Shown here one piece after another: positions 1 through 13,965 of a stretch of DNA of 64,000 nt. A program made the translations under genes and the position numbers. The notes under the pieces are model-generated. The model had not been told where the DNA came from and searched no databases. It saw only the letters and a list, made by a program, of their open reading frames with translations. The stretch covers positions 2,870,001 through 2,934,000 of the forward strand of contig NC_051087.1 in the NCBI RefSeq assembly GCF_901709675.1, read 5' to 3'. This DNA comes from Syngnathus acus. Its lineage: Eukaryota > Chordata > Actinopteri > Syngnathiformes > Syngnathidae. The stretch's first letter is position 1. The number at the start of each line of letters is the position of its first letter.

Positions 1-3000
1 TATGACCCGGGGCACTTAACAAACACAGATGCACTTAAGGGAGGCCACAAAATGATGCGTGTGACTTAACGCGGAATTGACGAGATGGAGCCCGGACCGC
101 AGCGCCGGTGTAATGTGGCATCTACCGGAAGGGCCATCAGACGACGGAAAAGCAGTCGACTGCCAATCGCACGGAGTCAAAGATACTTGGTCCCACAGGT
201 TAGAATCTTCGGTACAAGGAATCTGTTTACGTTGGTTCCGACATTACGGGGAAGTACTGGACCGACCTACCTCTCACAATCAACCTGTCCAAATTCAAAG
301 GCTGGGTCAAAGGACTTGATTCTGGATCTGTCAAACTGTGTTTGACCTGTAATTGTACCATCCGTTCAGTTTCCTTATTAATTAATAATGTTGCTGGCGT
401 GAATCGGGTATTTGGACTCATTTTGACGGTGAAGCCTAAAGTAGGCATCGATTAGCCCTCGATGCCTCGGTACGTAGATCCTGCACGTATGGATTTCTTT
501 CCAATTAAGGTTGGAATTATTCACAGGGGGGGGGAGGCTCCCTCTTGACGGCACGCAAACAATGACATAACATTGGAAAAACATCTTTGAGCCAATCGAT
601 GATAAACAAACAAATGATGTTGGCTCGACGATTAACGGCTCTCTCTATCGGGCTCTTAAGGGTGTTTGGGGGGGGGCACACAAACATGCGTCGGACAGGC
701 CCCGGCCGTGTACGATTTAGAGGCGGTGGGATCGGCAACAGTTCCGCTCCACGTGAAGAAGAAGCAGGTAGGGAGTTGAAAGAGCGGCGGGGGAACATTG
801 TTCCAAAGGAATGGCTTTATGGAAATGAAGGTTAAAGGGAGCATTGTCCTTCCTGTGATAGGAACCTATGAAGCACTGACACGTGCCCCCGCCCCGAAAG
901 CCCGCCCCCCCCCCTCCTCTCCCCTTTCCAACCATCTGTCCGCCACTCTCCAACAAGAAACCATGTTACTATGAGAGGGGGTCACCGTTCACCCTAATCA
1001 CGGCCGTGACATGACATGCTGTAGGTTGCCCCTCAGTGTTAAATATTTATGTCAGCAGCGCTGTAATGCCGTGATGGCTGTCAGGACTTTGACACGGGTG
1101 CGCTCTCTTTCTCCATTTCACTCTCTTTCTGTGCGCATTAAAATGCAGCAAAAATGGAAAAAAAGGAAATCGGCAAAGAGAGACGGGAAAAGTTGAAGCG
1201 TAATAAATGGGCTGCTTTCATTTGAATGCCGTCTTTGCGATGCTCTGAAAGGAATAAGCGCAGGAAAATGCGGCTTCTTAAAAGTCTGCGGCAGCTCAAA
1301 AGTCACACGTATCGCACTTTACGAATATACAAACACATTTAGACATAAGATAGTCGTAATCCTTTTGTGATTACGGTAAACAAATAAAACGCCTGATGCC
1401 ATCTACTGGTCAAAAGTGGAATTACAACTTTCACAAAAGCCACAATGGAATGGGGGTTGATTTTATTGGGTGCATTTCTTTTCTACTTTCTGCCAATTGA
1501 TGTTGGGATACTTATTTAGTTGGAGACAATAAAATCAAAATAAATAAATGGTACATTATTCTCGCAGTTTTTCTTATCAAATATATTGAACGTTATCCGC
1601 TGTAATCCTGCTTTTTAAGACTTTAGGTTCATTTCTAAATGTACATCTTTGGGTAGGACTATTGAAGTATATAGTGACATGATTTTAAGATATATTTCAT
1701 AACGTGGATTTTCAACAGGAAAGTTCACAATACCTGTTCTTACTCGACTGTCGTATTTTAGTGAGCAGCAACTTTGCGCCACGTGAAGCAGTGTAAAAAG
1801 ACTTTGGAGGTGACAGCGATCACAAGAGACGAGGAGCTGGCCCTCGAGCCTGGCTGACTCCCCCCATGATAGGTGTCAAGGATATTCTAATGAATGCCAG
1901 AGTACATTTCAGGGGGCCATGCTCCGTACAAACCACTGGAGTGGCCCATCTGATGGGGCTGCCATAACCCCCCCTACCCCGCCTACGAGCACATACACCA
2001 CTCACTTCGTGTCGGGGAGGGAGGGGGTTAAGAAGATTAATCAATGTCAATGTCTTTTCCTTTTTGAAGCCAATAAGGTGCACAGTGTCTGACCATGCCC
2101 AACAGAACATCACTTTGTACCGTCGCAACGGCGCCCCCGCTGACCCCCCGAGCAGTCCCACTTGTCAAAGTCAAGGGGGCGTTCGGCGGGGAGAGCGGCC
2201 TTCCGCATAGCACTCCGCTCCGCCCTGCTTGACCTATTCTCTGATATTTGACCACTCGGTTGCAAGACACTTGCTCTTTCGAGCTGAAATGTCACTGGGG
2301 CATCTTGTCAGCTCACAGACACCTCGGCCTGACAAGCGATTTTACTTTGGTGTGCTACAAGGCAGAAAATGCAGGGCCCGTGGCCTTGACGCGCACAAAC
2401 TGTCATTGGGGCCAAGCAGGGCTAACTTGATGCTGACTAAACTGGTCTGCTGTTGGGACGCGGGAGTCGGTTAAATGCTTGGCTATGACCTTATGTCGAT
2501 AGCTGTGAAATGATTTACAAACAAAAGCCAACGGGACTAAATAAATGGTCAATAAAATTCTAATTTTCATTCATATTTACCCAAAAAAGTTTCCCATTGG
2601 AAATCAGATCAATGATTCACTCCAGGTTTAATTGAAAATTAATTGAACAGTCATAACTTTTACATGATAAAATGAACACAGTAAGATGAGACTAATAAGT
2701 TGAGAACTTCTGTCATAAAATTCCATGCAAAAAAACGTACTATTTAGCATATGCAATGATTATTTTTATTTTTTTTTAATTTTCAGTGATCTGCCCAAAA
2801 ATCCTGATTGTCTCAAGCCAAATTTCTAGTCTCACGTAACCTGTTGGTTGACTGTTTTTGCCCCCCCTTTGATTGGTTATTCACCATTATTTCCAGGTAA
2901 ATGGAGGGAAAACACTCTCCTGCCGGCGGTGGCATGGCGGCATGAATGAAGGAGAAGGATGGGGATTGGAAGTAGCAGTCACATCATATCTGGTTTGTGC

Positions 3001-4180
3001 AACCTGCTCAAAGTTTGCAACTAAATGCTTGTCTCCAGTGGAGCTGACAGGGAGGAAGTGGGCGCTCAGTGAACCATGGCCGGGCTGCCATGAAATGACA
3101 GGAATCATTGGCATACATTTCAAACCGCCCTGCGCTATCCTATTAAAGTGCCACGTCCCCCCCGCTTTAAAACAGACAAGGAGGAATCCGCGTTGATAGA
3201 TAGAGACTAAAATGGCTTATTGATTTCCTTCCTTCTTTTTGTTGCCCTTTGTTAGGGAACTTAGAAGGGGGGGAATCCAGTGATCCCACAAACTTACCTT
3301 TTTAACACGCTGTATGTTGTCGGGGAGAAAGTACCAGAGTATTGAAATTAGTAATGACAGTCTTGCCTTACAAACACTAAAGGCAATTTTGAAACATTTT
3401 TAATGACTTCAACATTTTTTTAAACACATTTAAACAGTTACTATTTTTGTACATGGGCAAATAAAATAAATCACCAAATGGCCCCGAGACCATTTGTGGA
3501 AAAGACTGAAAAATAAACGTAGAGGAAATGGCGATCAAAATAACACATTGTGATATTGTTCAAGTCCTAATGTTTATTGCCAATTAACTTGACTGTCTGA
3601 TAGTACATTCAACCTGTTAAGGCCGAGGAAGCGAGAAGACGTAATGGTCCTTTAAGCAGTTTACTGAGCTGTTAGCGTCATTTCATGAGCCGTGAAGCGG
3701 TTCGCAGTCATTGCTGGCATTTTAACAATAGGTGAAATATCAAAGGAATTTGATTTTCGAAGCGTATCCAATTGCGTTCGGATGAGACTCAAGTTTTAAG
3801 TGATAAGTCTTCAGGTAAAAAGGGAACGACTGAGATCAAATGTTAGCAAACGTTAGCAGTTAGCAAAGTCAAACCCTATTTTTGGTCTGCGTTAGAAAAA
3901 TTCTGGAACTAATGATGCTGCCATTAAATACAGTTTGATCAGTCTAACTCCAGCCCAAAGTCAGCTTTGTTTGGCTTCATCTCCTCTACAAACCAATTAA
4001 AACACCTCAAGTTGTTTAGCTAACCCACTTGCTAGTTTGATTTTGAGTAGATTAGCGCTAGCGACGCCGCTGTTGATTTTGAGCAGATTAGTTTACTCCT
4101 AGCTAAAATCCTGGACGATGTTGAACATTTTACCCCTTTTGATTCCCACTCTTCCTCCCCGTGAAGATACTTGACGATAA
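1..4180. other. Gene-free stretch, no recognised exon
   Basis: No open frame here resembles a known protein and none is flanked by a coherent pair of splice sites. The composition alternates between AT-rich runs (around 1,300-1,750 and 2,500-2,860) and moderately GC-rich parts (around 1,830-2,460). A CTCF-core-like motif lies at 1,397-1,411 on the minus strand. Two near-identical 19-base pieces reading ttgattttgag(t/c)agattag lie at about 4,037 and 4,073, a minor direct repeat. Nothing else could be assigned. Confidence 0.6.
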
Positions 4181-4189
4181 AATGAGCCT

Positions 4190-4480
4190 TGACATGCCAC
4201 TGGCCAACCTAAGCAGAACTTAATGAAAGAGGCCCCCAAATATTCAGCGCTAAGCGGCTCCCCGGGGACGGCCGCGTTGTTGACAATGTCGGGGAGGGTT
4301 TGGCGGAGAGTCCATTTATCTTCCTAAAGCTCACGTTCAATCTCCATCACGCTGTCAGATGGAAATGAGACCATCTCTTTTGTATCATTCGCAAGTGCTA
4401 CACGGCGCCCCTTCCCGCCGTATGACAAAAGCAGCCTAATTAAAGAGGATTGAATGATAGATGAGAGCTTAGCGTTTGTG
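4190..4480. promoter_or_regulatory. Candidate conserved non-coding element
   Basis: This block is free of simple repeats and of mixed composition, and it carries developmental-type binding cores, including CCTAATTAAAG near 4,435 and an E-box-like CAGATGG near 4,355. Such blocks in a gene desert beside a developmental locus are often conserved enhancers. This is inference from texture only; no alignment was possible. Confidence 0.25.
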
Positions 4481-6990
4481 GCGGTTTACACACCGGCGGC
4501 GCGAGAATATTTGCGCCGAGGAAGGCAGTAGATTTCCCCCTGCCGTGGGTGCCTCAACATACTCAACCATCCATAATGTAGGCCTTATGAAACTGATGGG
4601 CCAGAACACAGTCTCTATTCTGAAGGGCACAAAGCATTTGACAAGGTTGTTAGTAGGACTTTGTCCCGGCACAGTCGCCGATTTGGCTAATTGTGTGGAA
4701 TCGTCTGCCGCGCTGCGCAGAACGGAGTAGGCAGTCCGATCTCAGCCAACGCAATTAAATGCAAAATGTTGCGGGATGAATTAAATATATTTGAAATGAA
4801 ATGTTTGAATTTAACTCCAAGACAATCCCATCCAAGACAATGAATGAGGATCGTTAATTTGGGGGTCTCAAACTTGTTTTCATTATGCATGACATCACAG
4901 ATGTTTGGCAGTTTTTATTTTTGAATTAGGTGAAGTATTAGTTTAAGGATTTATTTTGATAATTTGTCCATTGAAAACCAAAAATGGTCACTTAGTATTG
5001 TGTAATGCCTGTACAGCAATACCAAAATAAATACAAATTGAAAATGAACTGATGAAATGATATTGACAGAAAAATAAAGGACTTTTATGCCAAGATTATA
5101 TTATTTACTGTATGTATCTATTAGTTTTAAAAATGTAAAATGTAGCCTTAGTTATTTTCTTTTTGAGCTCTTATTTTGTCAGGAAAATTTTTTTTTTTCA
5201 ATTTCATTTATATCATTAACTTTGGATCGTGTCAAATGTTATTTTTTGTATATACCTTAGGCCGCTAAGAAAATAAGCAGCGAGCCACAACTGATCCCCG
5301 CCCCATAATTTGGACACCCCTAATTTACTCTCCAATTAACCTTCCCCACCATGCATCCTAAATTCAAATCCAGGCAGTTCCAATTGTGAAGCAGACATGT
5401 AAAGCACCATGCCGCTCAAACAGCTTAAATATGGAAGAGAGAAAAAAATAAGCAACTGAATGAATTTTAGGTTGCATGTCTCAAAATAATCATTTGGGAC
5501 AAAGAGTGGGCGTGCACCAAAAGGGCATGAGTGAGTATAATTGGGTGTGTGTCATGTGCATGCGCATGTGGGCAGTAGAAGGGGGGGGGCTGGGGGTTCT
5601 TACCGCTTTAACGGCCCCAGCGGCGCCGCTTTAGGCCCGGTGACAGGGCTCTGTCTCTCAGCCACACTTGAGTGGGTCCCGCTGACACTCAACTGTCAAG
5701 CGGTCGAGAGCCTTGCAGCGCCGCCCTCGCATGCTCTACAGCTTCACCCAATTAACTTGCTTTCACTTGACATCGTGGCAAAGAGCTTCATAATAGGTGG
5801 TCAAGGTGCGGCGTGTCTGCTTTTTTCGGCCCTCTCGCTTGACGACCCGCCGCATACACAGCCGAGCGTGGCGTGGCGTGGCGCGCCCCTCCCTTCCTTC
5901 CCTCCGGTTGCTCTCAATGCTTTTGCGCCTCTCATGCTTGATTCTGTCTGCTCACAGCTCTGTGACAGCAGGGGAGCATTGATCCAGGAGAGGACTAAGA
6001 AAAGGTCTCGCCTGGCGTCCCGCCTAAAGTACACGCTGGTCTTGGAGCACTAAAACGACACGTGCCGACTTGAACGTTTGTGTGGGTTTACGCTCGGGTG
6101 GACTCTTGCGTGCGTTTGTTCACACGTCGCCGTGTGTGTTTGGCAGAGGTGACGTATGAGGTGACTTATGGGCGCTTGCGCCGTTGTGGGCGTGAACACG
6201 GTCATTTGGCTTCCCTGCCAATGCAAGTAGCTTCTTTCATTTCTAAGTAAAGATAGAAAGATACTCAATACAAAAATATGCCTTCCTTCAAATGAAGCCT
6301 CAACTCGACCTGCTAGAAATTTCCAATCACCTCCTCGATTTGACTTTTCCCACACAGCAACTTTGAACGTGAAGCTTCAATATGTAACTTACTAACTAAC
6401 ACCTCTGCTATCCAGGAACCTGTTTGTGGCTGCAAGTGTGGCTATTCCCAGCTCTCCATTAGACGTGTAGTCAGTTGGGCGAAGGACTTAAAGGAAGGAC
6501 GGGAAAACGATTTGACCCCCGACAGCGCGTTTGGGGAAGAGGGTCTTGAAGCATGTCAGCTCCACTCAGGCTCCGCTTCCCCTCTGTGTCCTTCCTATTT
6601 TTTCCCCAGTGCCGGGCTGAAACTTTGAAAACATCCACCTTAATAGGACCCAGTCAGCGTATGCTACTCTCACCGTCCGTCAAACTGTGATCTGCGGTGT
6701 CAGGCCCGGGCCCGACTTTGACAGAATGTCTCCAAACGAACAGCGCAACGGTGTTTTCCCTGCCCGGCGCTCAGTTCCTCGCCGTGTAGTCCACTGGCAT
6801 CTCCATCGCACTTTGCCTCCTCTCCCTTTGCTCTGCTGCTTGATTTCACTTTGTGAAGCACCTTGCTACATTCCATTGACAGATGGGGCATAAGATAGCC
6901 TAATTGTTGTTTTCCTAATTTCCAGTATGTTGCAGGTCATATTGACATAGGAAGAAAAAAAATACCAATTGTACACACACACATAGGCAA
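4480..6990. other. Gene-free stretch, mixed composition
   Basis: This stretch has an AT-rich part (4,740-5,480) followed by a GC-richer part (5,540-6,060) and ordinary unique-looking sequence to 6,990. A 170-codon open frame at 5,541-6,053 has no recognisable domain, low-complexity composition and overlapping frames on the other strand. I treat it as a chance frame. Confidence 0.5.
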
Positions 6991-7160
6991 GGACCACTTA
7001 AAAAAAAAAACTAGGAAAAAAAACTAAAATGATTCTGCTATCAATAACCACTTAAAAAAAACTAGGAAAAAACTAGAAAGACCACTTAAAAAAACTATAA
7101 AATAATTCAACTAGGAAAGACCACTTAAAAAAAAATAGGAAAAAAAAACTAAAATAATTC
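6991..7160. repeat. Degenerate A-rich minisatellite
   Basis: Four units begin with (g)accacttaaaaaa at about 6,992, 7,047, 7,081 and 7,120. They are followed by variable pieces of ctaggaaaaaa and actaaaa(t/a)attc. Unit spacing is irregular (about 34-55 bp), so this is a decayed tandem array rather than a clean satellite. Confidence 0.75.
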
Positions 7161-7169
7161 CCCTGGATT

Positions 7170-9500
7170 AATTCTCCGTTTTGTGTTTTGTAGTTGTTAT
7201 TTTAATCATTGTTAAATTGTGGGTTTAATAAAGTTAGAAAAAAATATTTTTTGAACTGAGGATAACATTTATTCTTTCAAACCTGGCCCAAGTTTGACAG
7301 AAACCTCGCCCGCCGCTAACAAACATGGCACCTGTGCGCCCTGTGCATCTTTCCAAATTACACTCCAGCTAGCCTATCCTGCTCTTTTGTTTGCCTGCAA
7401 GTGTTTTGACCCCAAAGATTTGCCTCGGATCCCTCGAGTTTGGGAGCTCCACCTCGCAATTGCAAAGAAAACAAACATCACTTTCCAAAATTCCCCTTGC
7501 CCAACAATCCCGTTCCGTCCCTTCTACTTAATGCTGCCGGAAATTAAACAACTCATGGCTGCAAGGTCAAAATCTGAACAGCATCGATTGAGGATATTGA
7601 CCACTCGCTGGATACAATTTGCCGTGTTATCGCACGGCATCGCTGACACCGTACCGTTGCCTCCTACTAAATTAGACGTTCTCCGCTGATTCCAACAACA
7701 ACCAGTCCGGCGTGCAATCCGCCATTTGTCCACAGTCAGCTGGTATAGACTCCAGAGACCAGGACAAATAAATAATTTTATTTACAAAACATTTCAGATT
7801 TTAGGAAAATTAAGTTGGAATATTATGATGAAAATATTATTTTTTTTAAATGTATTGTAGAAGAAGAAAGTTGAAATTTGAATAAATTCTAATTTCCGAG
7901 GATGGGGAAAAAAAAAAGTTTCACAAAGTTTTGGCCATCATTAAGAACAGTTCAATGTGATTCTTGTAGGAATTCCTATATTATTACATCCATGTTTATA
8001 TTAAACGCAGAGTTCCACATTTTACATTCATATCAGGAGACGCGAGACGGTTCTCAGGAGTGCCATTAGAATAAAAGAAGTATTTAGCTTCAAGGAAAAA
8101 AAAGTCTTTGAAATGATGCCTTCAACTTTAGTATTTGCGCAAGGAGCAGACTTCATTACACACCAGCTGCAACGGGCCGGCAGGATTTCCCCAATCCTGC
8201 CTGAGCCTTATTATTTTTCTGTGAAATACAAATCGATTGCGTTTTAGCCAGACACGGAAAACAATTAGCCAAGAGCATGAGTAAGACAGCAAGACGTATA
8301 GGTGTGTAAACGGGACGAGGCGAGGTCATATTTTAATGGCTGCCGTTGTCGCCACTTAATATCCTCACGGTGACAAAATGCTGAAGCAGAGAAACCCGAG
8401 TGGACTTTCATAAAATCCACCCTGGTCGCGCCTAATATATCTCCAGGACATTCTGGGCGTAGAAGGTATAAATCAGGCTTTTTCTTTCCAAGTCCCTCTC
8501 GTGCACGTTGAAAAACGCGAGACGCCGGCCGGTCCCCACAGACACGGGACCGCAGTCGGAATACATACTTTGGACGGCCCGTGTTGACATTGTAATAGCA
8601 TCGTTCGGGCTCTCCCTCAACTCCACTGCTGTACCACAATGTTAAATTGCTGCGAGGAGTCATGTCTGCTTTCCTACGGCTCAAAATGACTCGAGCGGAC
8701 TAGGTTTCATTATTAACATATTGATTGGAATGTTGAACTCGGAACTTGGATGGTCCTCACGTTGCATTTCGAAATGATTCAGAATCATTTGGGTTTTGTC
8801 ATTTAGGGAGATTGAGACGGTCCTAAGGGAATATTTCTCACCTGAAAGTGTCACTCACAACAACTATAGTCATTGTAACGGTAAGATGGTGAATCAGACT
8901 TTTTTTTTTTCTTTCTTTTCAAATCTAGATCAGTTTTAAAACCTATTTAGGTGACTGGTCCAAATGTCTGGACAACGCTAGTCTACAATGACGGGCTCAC
9001 ATTCTTTTCTATGGACTCCATTATGTTTAACGAAATATAACAAAATAACTTGAATGAAAATTTAAATAACTAAATACATAAATAAAGTAGACACTGTTTC
9101 AAAAGGACAATAAACGAAAATGTAAACTACATTTTATGTTTATTAAAGTAACTATTTCTGTATGGCAACCATGTCCTTTGTTTTCATCTTTGTCAACGAA
9201 TATCCTACATGAGTGCCAATTTAAATGTCTTTTTTCCAGTATCACTGTTCATCTGACAACAAGAACATCAACTTAAACCACTATTTATACCCTGATTCTT
9301 CCTTGTTTTGTTATTTTCTGTTTGCAGTTCTTCTGCTTCCGCTCAGCTATTTTCTTACCTGGTGTTTTTTGATTGTTTCAACATCACTAAAGTGTCAAAT
9401 TTTGTTTCTCTTGTTTCTCATTTTGTATAGTGTATTTGTTTATGTATGTATACGTTCACTTTCGTATATATGCATATATAAATATGACGATTTAATATTT
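7170..9500. other. Gene-free stretch
   Basis: No exon is recognised. Open frames at 7,294-7,689 (+) and 8,265-8,684 (-) have no recognisable domain and no matching splice partners. The 8,700-9,500 part is strongly AT-rich. Confidence 0.5.
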
Positions 9501-9745
9501 AGCTAGTTATGCTTGTGTTTATTCATTGATGTTTATTCATTTATATATATATATATATATTATTATTATTTTTTTTCTTTCTTAAACACTTGAATAATAT
9601 TTGATGTCACAGCACTTTGTTTGTTGTGCACTTTGATTATACAGGAGTGGAGCTCCTTACAAGCCCTAGGCTTCGTCTCCCTCCCTGCACTGTTATTTGT
9701 TATAATAATATGTGCTAAACAATAAACTAAACTAAACTAAACAAC
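9500..9745 (+). mobile_element. Probable 3' end of a non-LTR retroelement
   Basis: The segment runs from an AT-rich part with a (TA)n run (about 9,544-9,560) through a more complex stretch (about 9,590-9,700) into a 3' tail of tandem aaact units at 9,721-9,742. A short oligonucleotide repeat at the 3' end is typical of LINE-like retroelements in fish. No reverse transcriptase frame remains. The family is not identified, and the upstream boundary (possibly as far as 9,200) is uncertain. Confidence 0.4.
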
Positions 9746-12700
9746 TCAAGAGCAATTTGGCATAATTCACAGCAATTCCTTTTTGAACTTCAAGCAGATT
9801 ATCAAATTTGTAACAAAATGTTACGAACGACACAAAATATTCACATGACTATATGCTCAGCAACAAACACACAAACCACTTTAAAGTATAAACAAACGCT
9901 TTTAACAACACACTAAAGCAAAGAGCCAAACATTTCTTACCGGTTTTGCATGTGACCTGCATCTTTGCCTGTCTAAACAAACACTTCCAAATGATGCCAA
10001 AACTTTAAAAATGGCTGACCTGTCCGTCACAAAACTAGTCCCTACAGAAACACGTACCAAAGGGACGGTTCCCAGTCAACTCAAACCTAACCAAACAATT
10101 TCACAACAATTCCCAAACTTTCCACAGAAAGTTTCCAATATTTACCAAATATCCCAATGAAAATTTTAACTTTTAATCCTACAAAGTGCTGCATGTTTTG
10201 AACAAGGGGGAATAAATCTAAATGAGGTAGGCGGATGTGGTGAGAGGTCTCGGTAGTGGCGAACACATTCCCGGCCACCAAAGTCGACGAGACGCAGCAG
10301 GGGAACAAGAATGTGAAACTCCAAAGTGCCAGCTGGCCCAACAACTCGTGTCCAGTTTGGATTACTGGTGCCTATTTTTCACGCCAAAAAGTTTTTAAAA
10401 CGTGCCAGAGCTGCAAAAACCTATCAACAGTCATCCATCTTTGTTAGTTTGTTTCTCTGGACAAACAAATCTTCGGAGTGGTCAGCTAGCAATGAGTCAG
10501 AGTCGTGCGTTTCGGGGTGATGACATCATGACCCGGCGAGTGGGAGGTAACGGCGGAACGAGAATAAATCATCCCATCAAGCTCTGCCTATCCTCCACAC
10601 GCGGCCTCATTGATCTTTCTTGCTTCTGACAGCTACACTGGAATAATAATGACAAAAGGGGAGATAACGCTGATTATGCACACATTAACACTGCGCGCAG
10701 CAAGTGGAAGACTTTCCTCTGCTCAAACATACACAAATAAGGCAAAGCGATCACAGATGTGCGCACATAAACGGGATACTTGTGGGTGTATGAACAAGCG
10801 TGTGCAATCGAAGGGCCACGGAAAAAGAAGCAAAAACAAAAGCTCCAAAGAATGCAATTAGCGTCGCCTGCCATTTTATGCTAGCAAACTTTCCAAATGC
10901 TATGTTATGGGCTTGTTTGAGAAACACAAATGTGAATGGTAGTTTTGTTTAAACTGTGAGTTGCATTTAACAGGTCTCTTTTGCTTTTTGTTCCCAATCT
11001 GCCAAAATGCTGCTTTTTTGGGGAGTTGGGTTTGCCGCCACCCCATCTAGTGCTCACATTTGTGCTTGCAAGTCAGGCCACTCATACGTCAAGGTGCCGC
11101 TGTAATTTCCTATTTTTCTTCTGGAAGTTTTTTTTTTTTTTTTGGTGTATTGTATTGCACTTGCAAGATGAAACTCTTAAAAGCGCTTTCATTGTCTGGC
11201 TTTTGTTTTTTTCCTACTCTGGAGGCTTTACACCAATTTACACACCGACTTCATCCACATGATGTTTAAATTAACGACGGATGAGGAAGAGGAGGGGGGT
11301 AGGTTAAAAAAAATAAAAAGCTTTCCTGAACATGGTAGAAAATTATTTTCTCTGGACAGTTTTAAGAGTCGACATCCTGTGCTGGAGTTCTCTAATCATC
11401 ACCAGCACAATTTACAATCAGAACACACAGCGAGCCAGTTCAGACCAGCTCATCTGTTGACTTTGGCCCCCGCCGAGCCCCGCGTCCTGCACCGTGTGTG
11501 TGTATGTGCGCGTGTATTCGCTTGCCATTTGAGACTTGGGTGACTCGGCGGCGAGCCCCGACAAGGGTGGGGTGAACCTCAGCGGTGCCGAGGTGACCGC
11601 ACGCATGCACATGTGCGCGGCTAAACACATGGAATCGCACTCGGGCGCATATGCGAGTAAGATTGGGAGCGTTTGATAAACACGGATATGCACGCCACTA
11701 GATGACCATGACACGCACACACCGGGATGATTTATGGCGAGAATCCACAGACACAAGCAAATGTAAAGCCAAACACACATGATGCTACATTTGCATTCAG
11801 CGTGGCCCGAGCGTGCGAGTGTGTGTCACACTCAGGATGATCTCCCACCCACAGCTGCCTTGGCCGGCCTCCACTTCACCACTGCTGCTGCTGCTTTGCC
11901 GCAGGGCTCAACACACGAGTGTGTAAGTGTGTGTGTGTGTGTCTGCCCCCTCACGGCCCCAGACTGTCCCGACCAATGTGCTTCTGATTAGGTGGCTTAA
12001 TTACAGCTGTAAAAACAATGTTGATATAAGCCTCAAAATTGCAGTGTGTCAGATACTATTAGCCAGCCTTGGGTTCCCGCCAGTGCTATCCAACCCCTCC
12101 GCGAAACCCGCCCCCCCCCCACCCTCCCACTCGTGTCCTCCCATACTTTTCCTCACCCTTATGATTTTTTTTCCCCTCTCCCTACTGTGTTTTATTCCAC
12201 TCTTTCGTGACACAAGCTACACCGCAGACGCGCTCAAAGCGGCCAAGTAAACCGCAAATAAACAACACCGGCGTACTGCTTGACCCTAAGCCGAAAAGGT
12301 GAAGTGTTGGCAAGCGACGAGGAATGAAAATGTCCCTCAAGAGGTATAATTCAAATTCAGGGAAAAATATCAAAGACTTATTATCAACATGCAGTGTAAA
12401 CATGTTAGTGTTAGCTTTGTTAGCATGACTATTTGCAATGGTGTGCTATTATAAGCAAGGGTGCGCATAAGTGGTGCGCCGGTGCGCATGAGTACTGCAA
12501 ATTGAATATTGCGCTCCAGTTCAAGTCGGCCAGGCTAGAATAATGCGGCTCGCTGACTACGGTCAAGCTATACAGCCTGAATTTGAAGTCGAATCAGTCG
12601 TCACAAACAATTTCAAAATAAAAGTATGGCATTTGTTACGTTGTCGTTTTGAAGTTGAGCCTATATTGAGTCTACATCGAATGGTGGGAAATTGAAAGTG

Positions 12701-13680
12701 ACCACTATTCTGAAAAATGAATGCGTTTGACGAAGCAATTTCCGCTGAATGAGAGGAAAATAAAGAATCCACTGTAACCGATTAAGTGAGAATCACACTT
12801 CATTTGTTTGATGGAGTCACTGGCGTGGGGTGCTTGACCTTTTTTTTAGTGGGCTGTGGTTGCGCAAAATAAACGCTCAAGGCTCTGAGGCCGAGTAAGA
12901 GGAGGAATGGGAGGCCTTCCAAGACAGACGGGGGTGAGGGGTGGTGGGGGGGGTCTGGCAGTCTGGGACAGGACACAGGGCTGCTTTCGCCGGTGACAGT
13001 GACGGAGGAGTACAAAGTGTTCCAGAAGTCTGGTCCAGGGAAAACTCGGTAACAACGTCGAGTGGAGGGGAAGGAAGAAAAGCAAAGTCGAAAACCTCAA
13101 GTATTCAAATCCTGGGTGGTCCCATCTCCAGACTGGTCCCTGCTTTTTCTTTTTCTTTTTTCTCGTGTGTCCATCTTTGAGGCAGCTTCAGCCTCCAGGT
13201 GCAGAGAATGAACGCTGGAAATTCAGCAGGCTGACTTGTAGCTAATCAGCTGCGGCGGCGCAGACATCCAAAAAGCCAATCGGGGCCGAATTTGACAAGA
13301 CGGCAGCGGAGCGCGGTGAGCGACATGCCAAGGGCGTTTTTCCAAAGCCTTCAGGCCTTCATGGTGGCCCGCCTCAGCCTTGTGGCCGCCGTCTGCAGCT
13401 GGCACTTCAAGGTTTTTGCGAATAAATGCCCTAAAAAAAAATCACAGGACGCGTGGGACGGGGCGGCGAAGGAAAGCCCGCCAGCGAGCAAACGACCGTG
13501 GGCCTCGTATTGATTCTTGTGGACCGGGCAGGGTGTGTCTCTGCACTTCCCAGCCTTGAGAGGCCGCCCTGTCACTAAAGGTGCAGGCAAGAGCGTATGC
13601 CATTTTTTGAATAATTAATGAGCCATTTTCTAAGTGATCGGTGTCCTCGGCAAAGACAATGCATCCTCTCGCTCCCCGGT
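9746..13680. other. Gene-free stretch
   Basis: No exon is recognised. It includes a short (TG)n run near 11,928-11,943, a G-rich run near 12,930-12,957, and a CTCF-core-like motif at 11,694-11,707. A short internal echo of ggtgcgc is present near 12,460-12,490. Open frames in the region (for example around 11,418-11,780 on the minus strand) are low-complexity or shadow frames. Confidence 0.5.
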
Positions 13681-13685
13681 GGAGA

Positions 13686-13714
13686 TAGAGAGAGAGAGAG
13701 ACAGAGAGAGAGAG
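13686..13714. repeat. (AG)n microsatellite, short
   Basis: An imperfect AG dinucleotide run interrupted by one acag unit. Confidence 0.85.
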
Positions 13715-13904
13715 CTCGGCCCGTTTTTGTCCCGATGCCTTTAGGAGCAAAAGGTAAAAGCCTTAATGCACTGAGGCCACTGGAAGTGCTGCTTGGGAAG
13801 GACTCCCCCTGGAATCGGCCGGGTTGGTGGTCTCCTTTGGACTGGGCACATCAGAGTGGCCTTCCAGTAAAGGGAGTGCGAGATAGATAAAGTAGCAGGA
13901 AGAC

Positions 13905-13965
13905 AGGGGGGGGGGGGGGGTCGCGCGCATGCATTTAGACACGCCAGTGTGCGCGCGCCTGTCGT
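13905..13965. repeat. Poly-G run followed by alternating purine-pyrimidine tract
   Basis: About 15 consecutive G (about 13,906-13,920) are followed by CG/CA-alternating sequence, including gcgcgcatgcat and gtgcgcgcgc. Runs of this kind can form quadruplex or Z-DNA structures and are unstable. No function is implied. Confidence 0.6.

Noticed and set aside
5541-6053. 170-codon plus-strand open frame
   Set aside because: Overlapping frames on the other strand and no recognisable motif; treated as chance.
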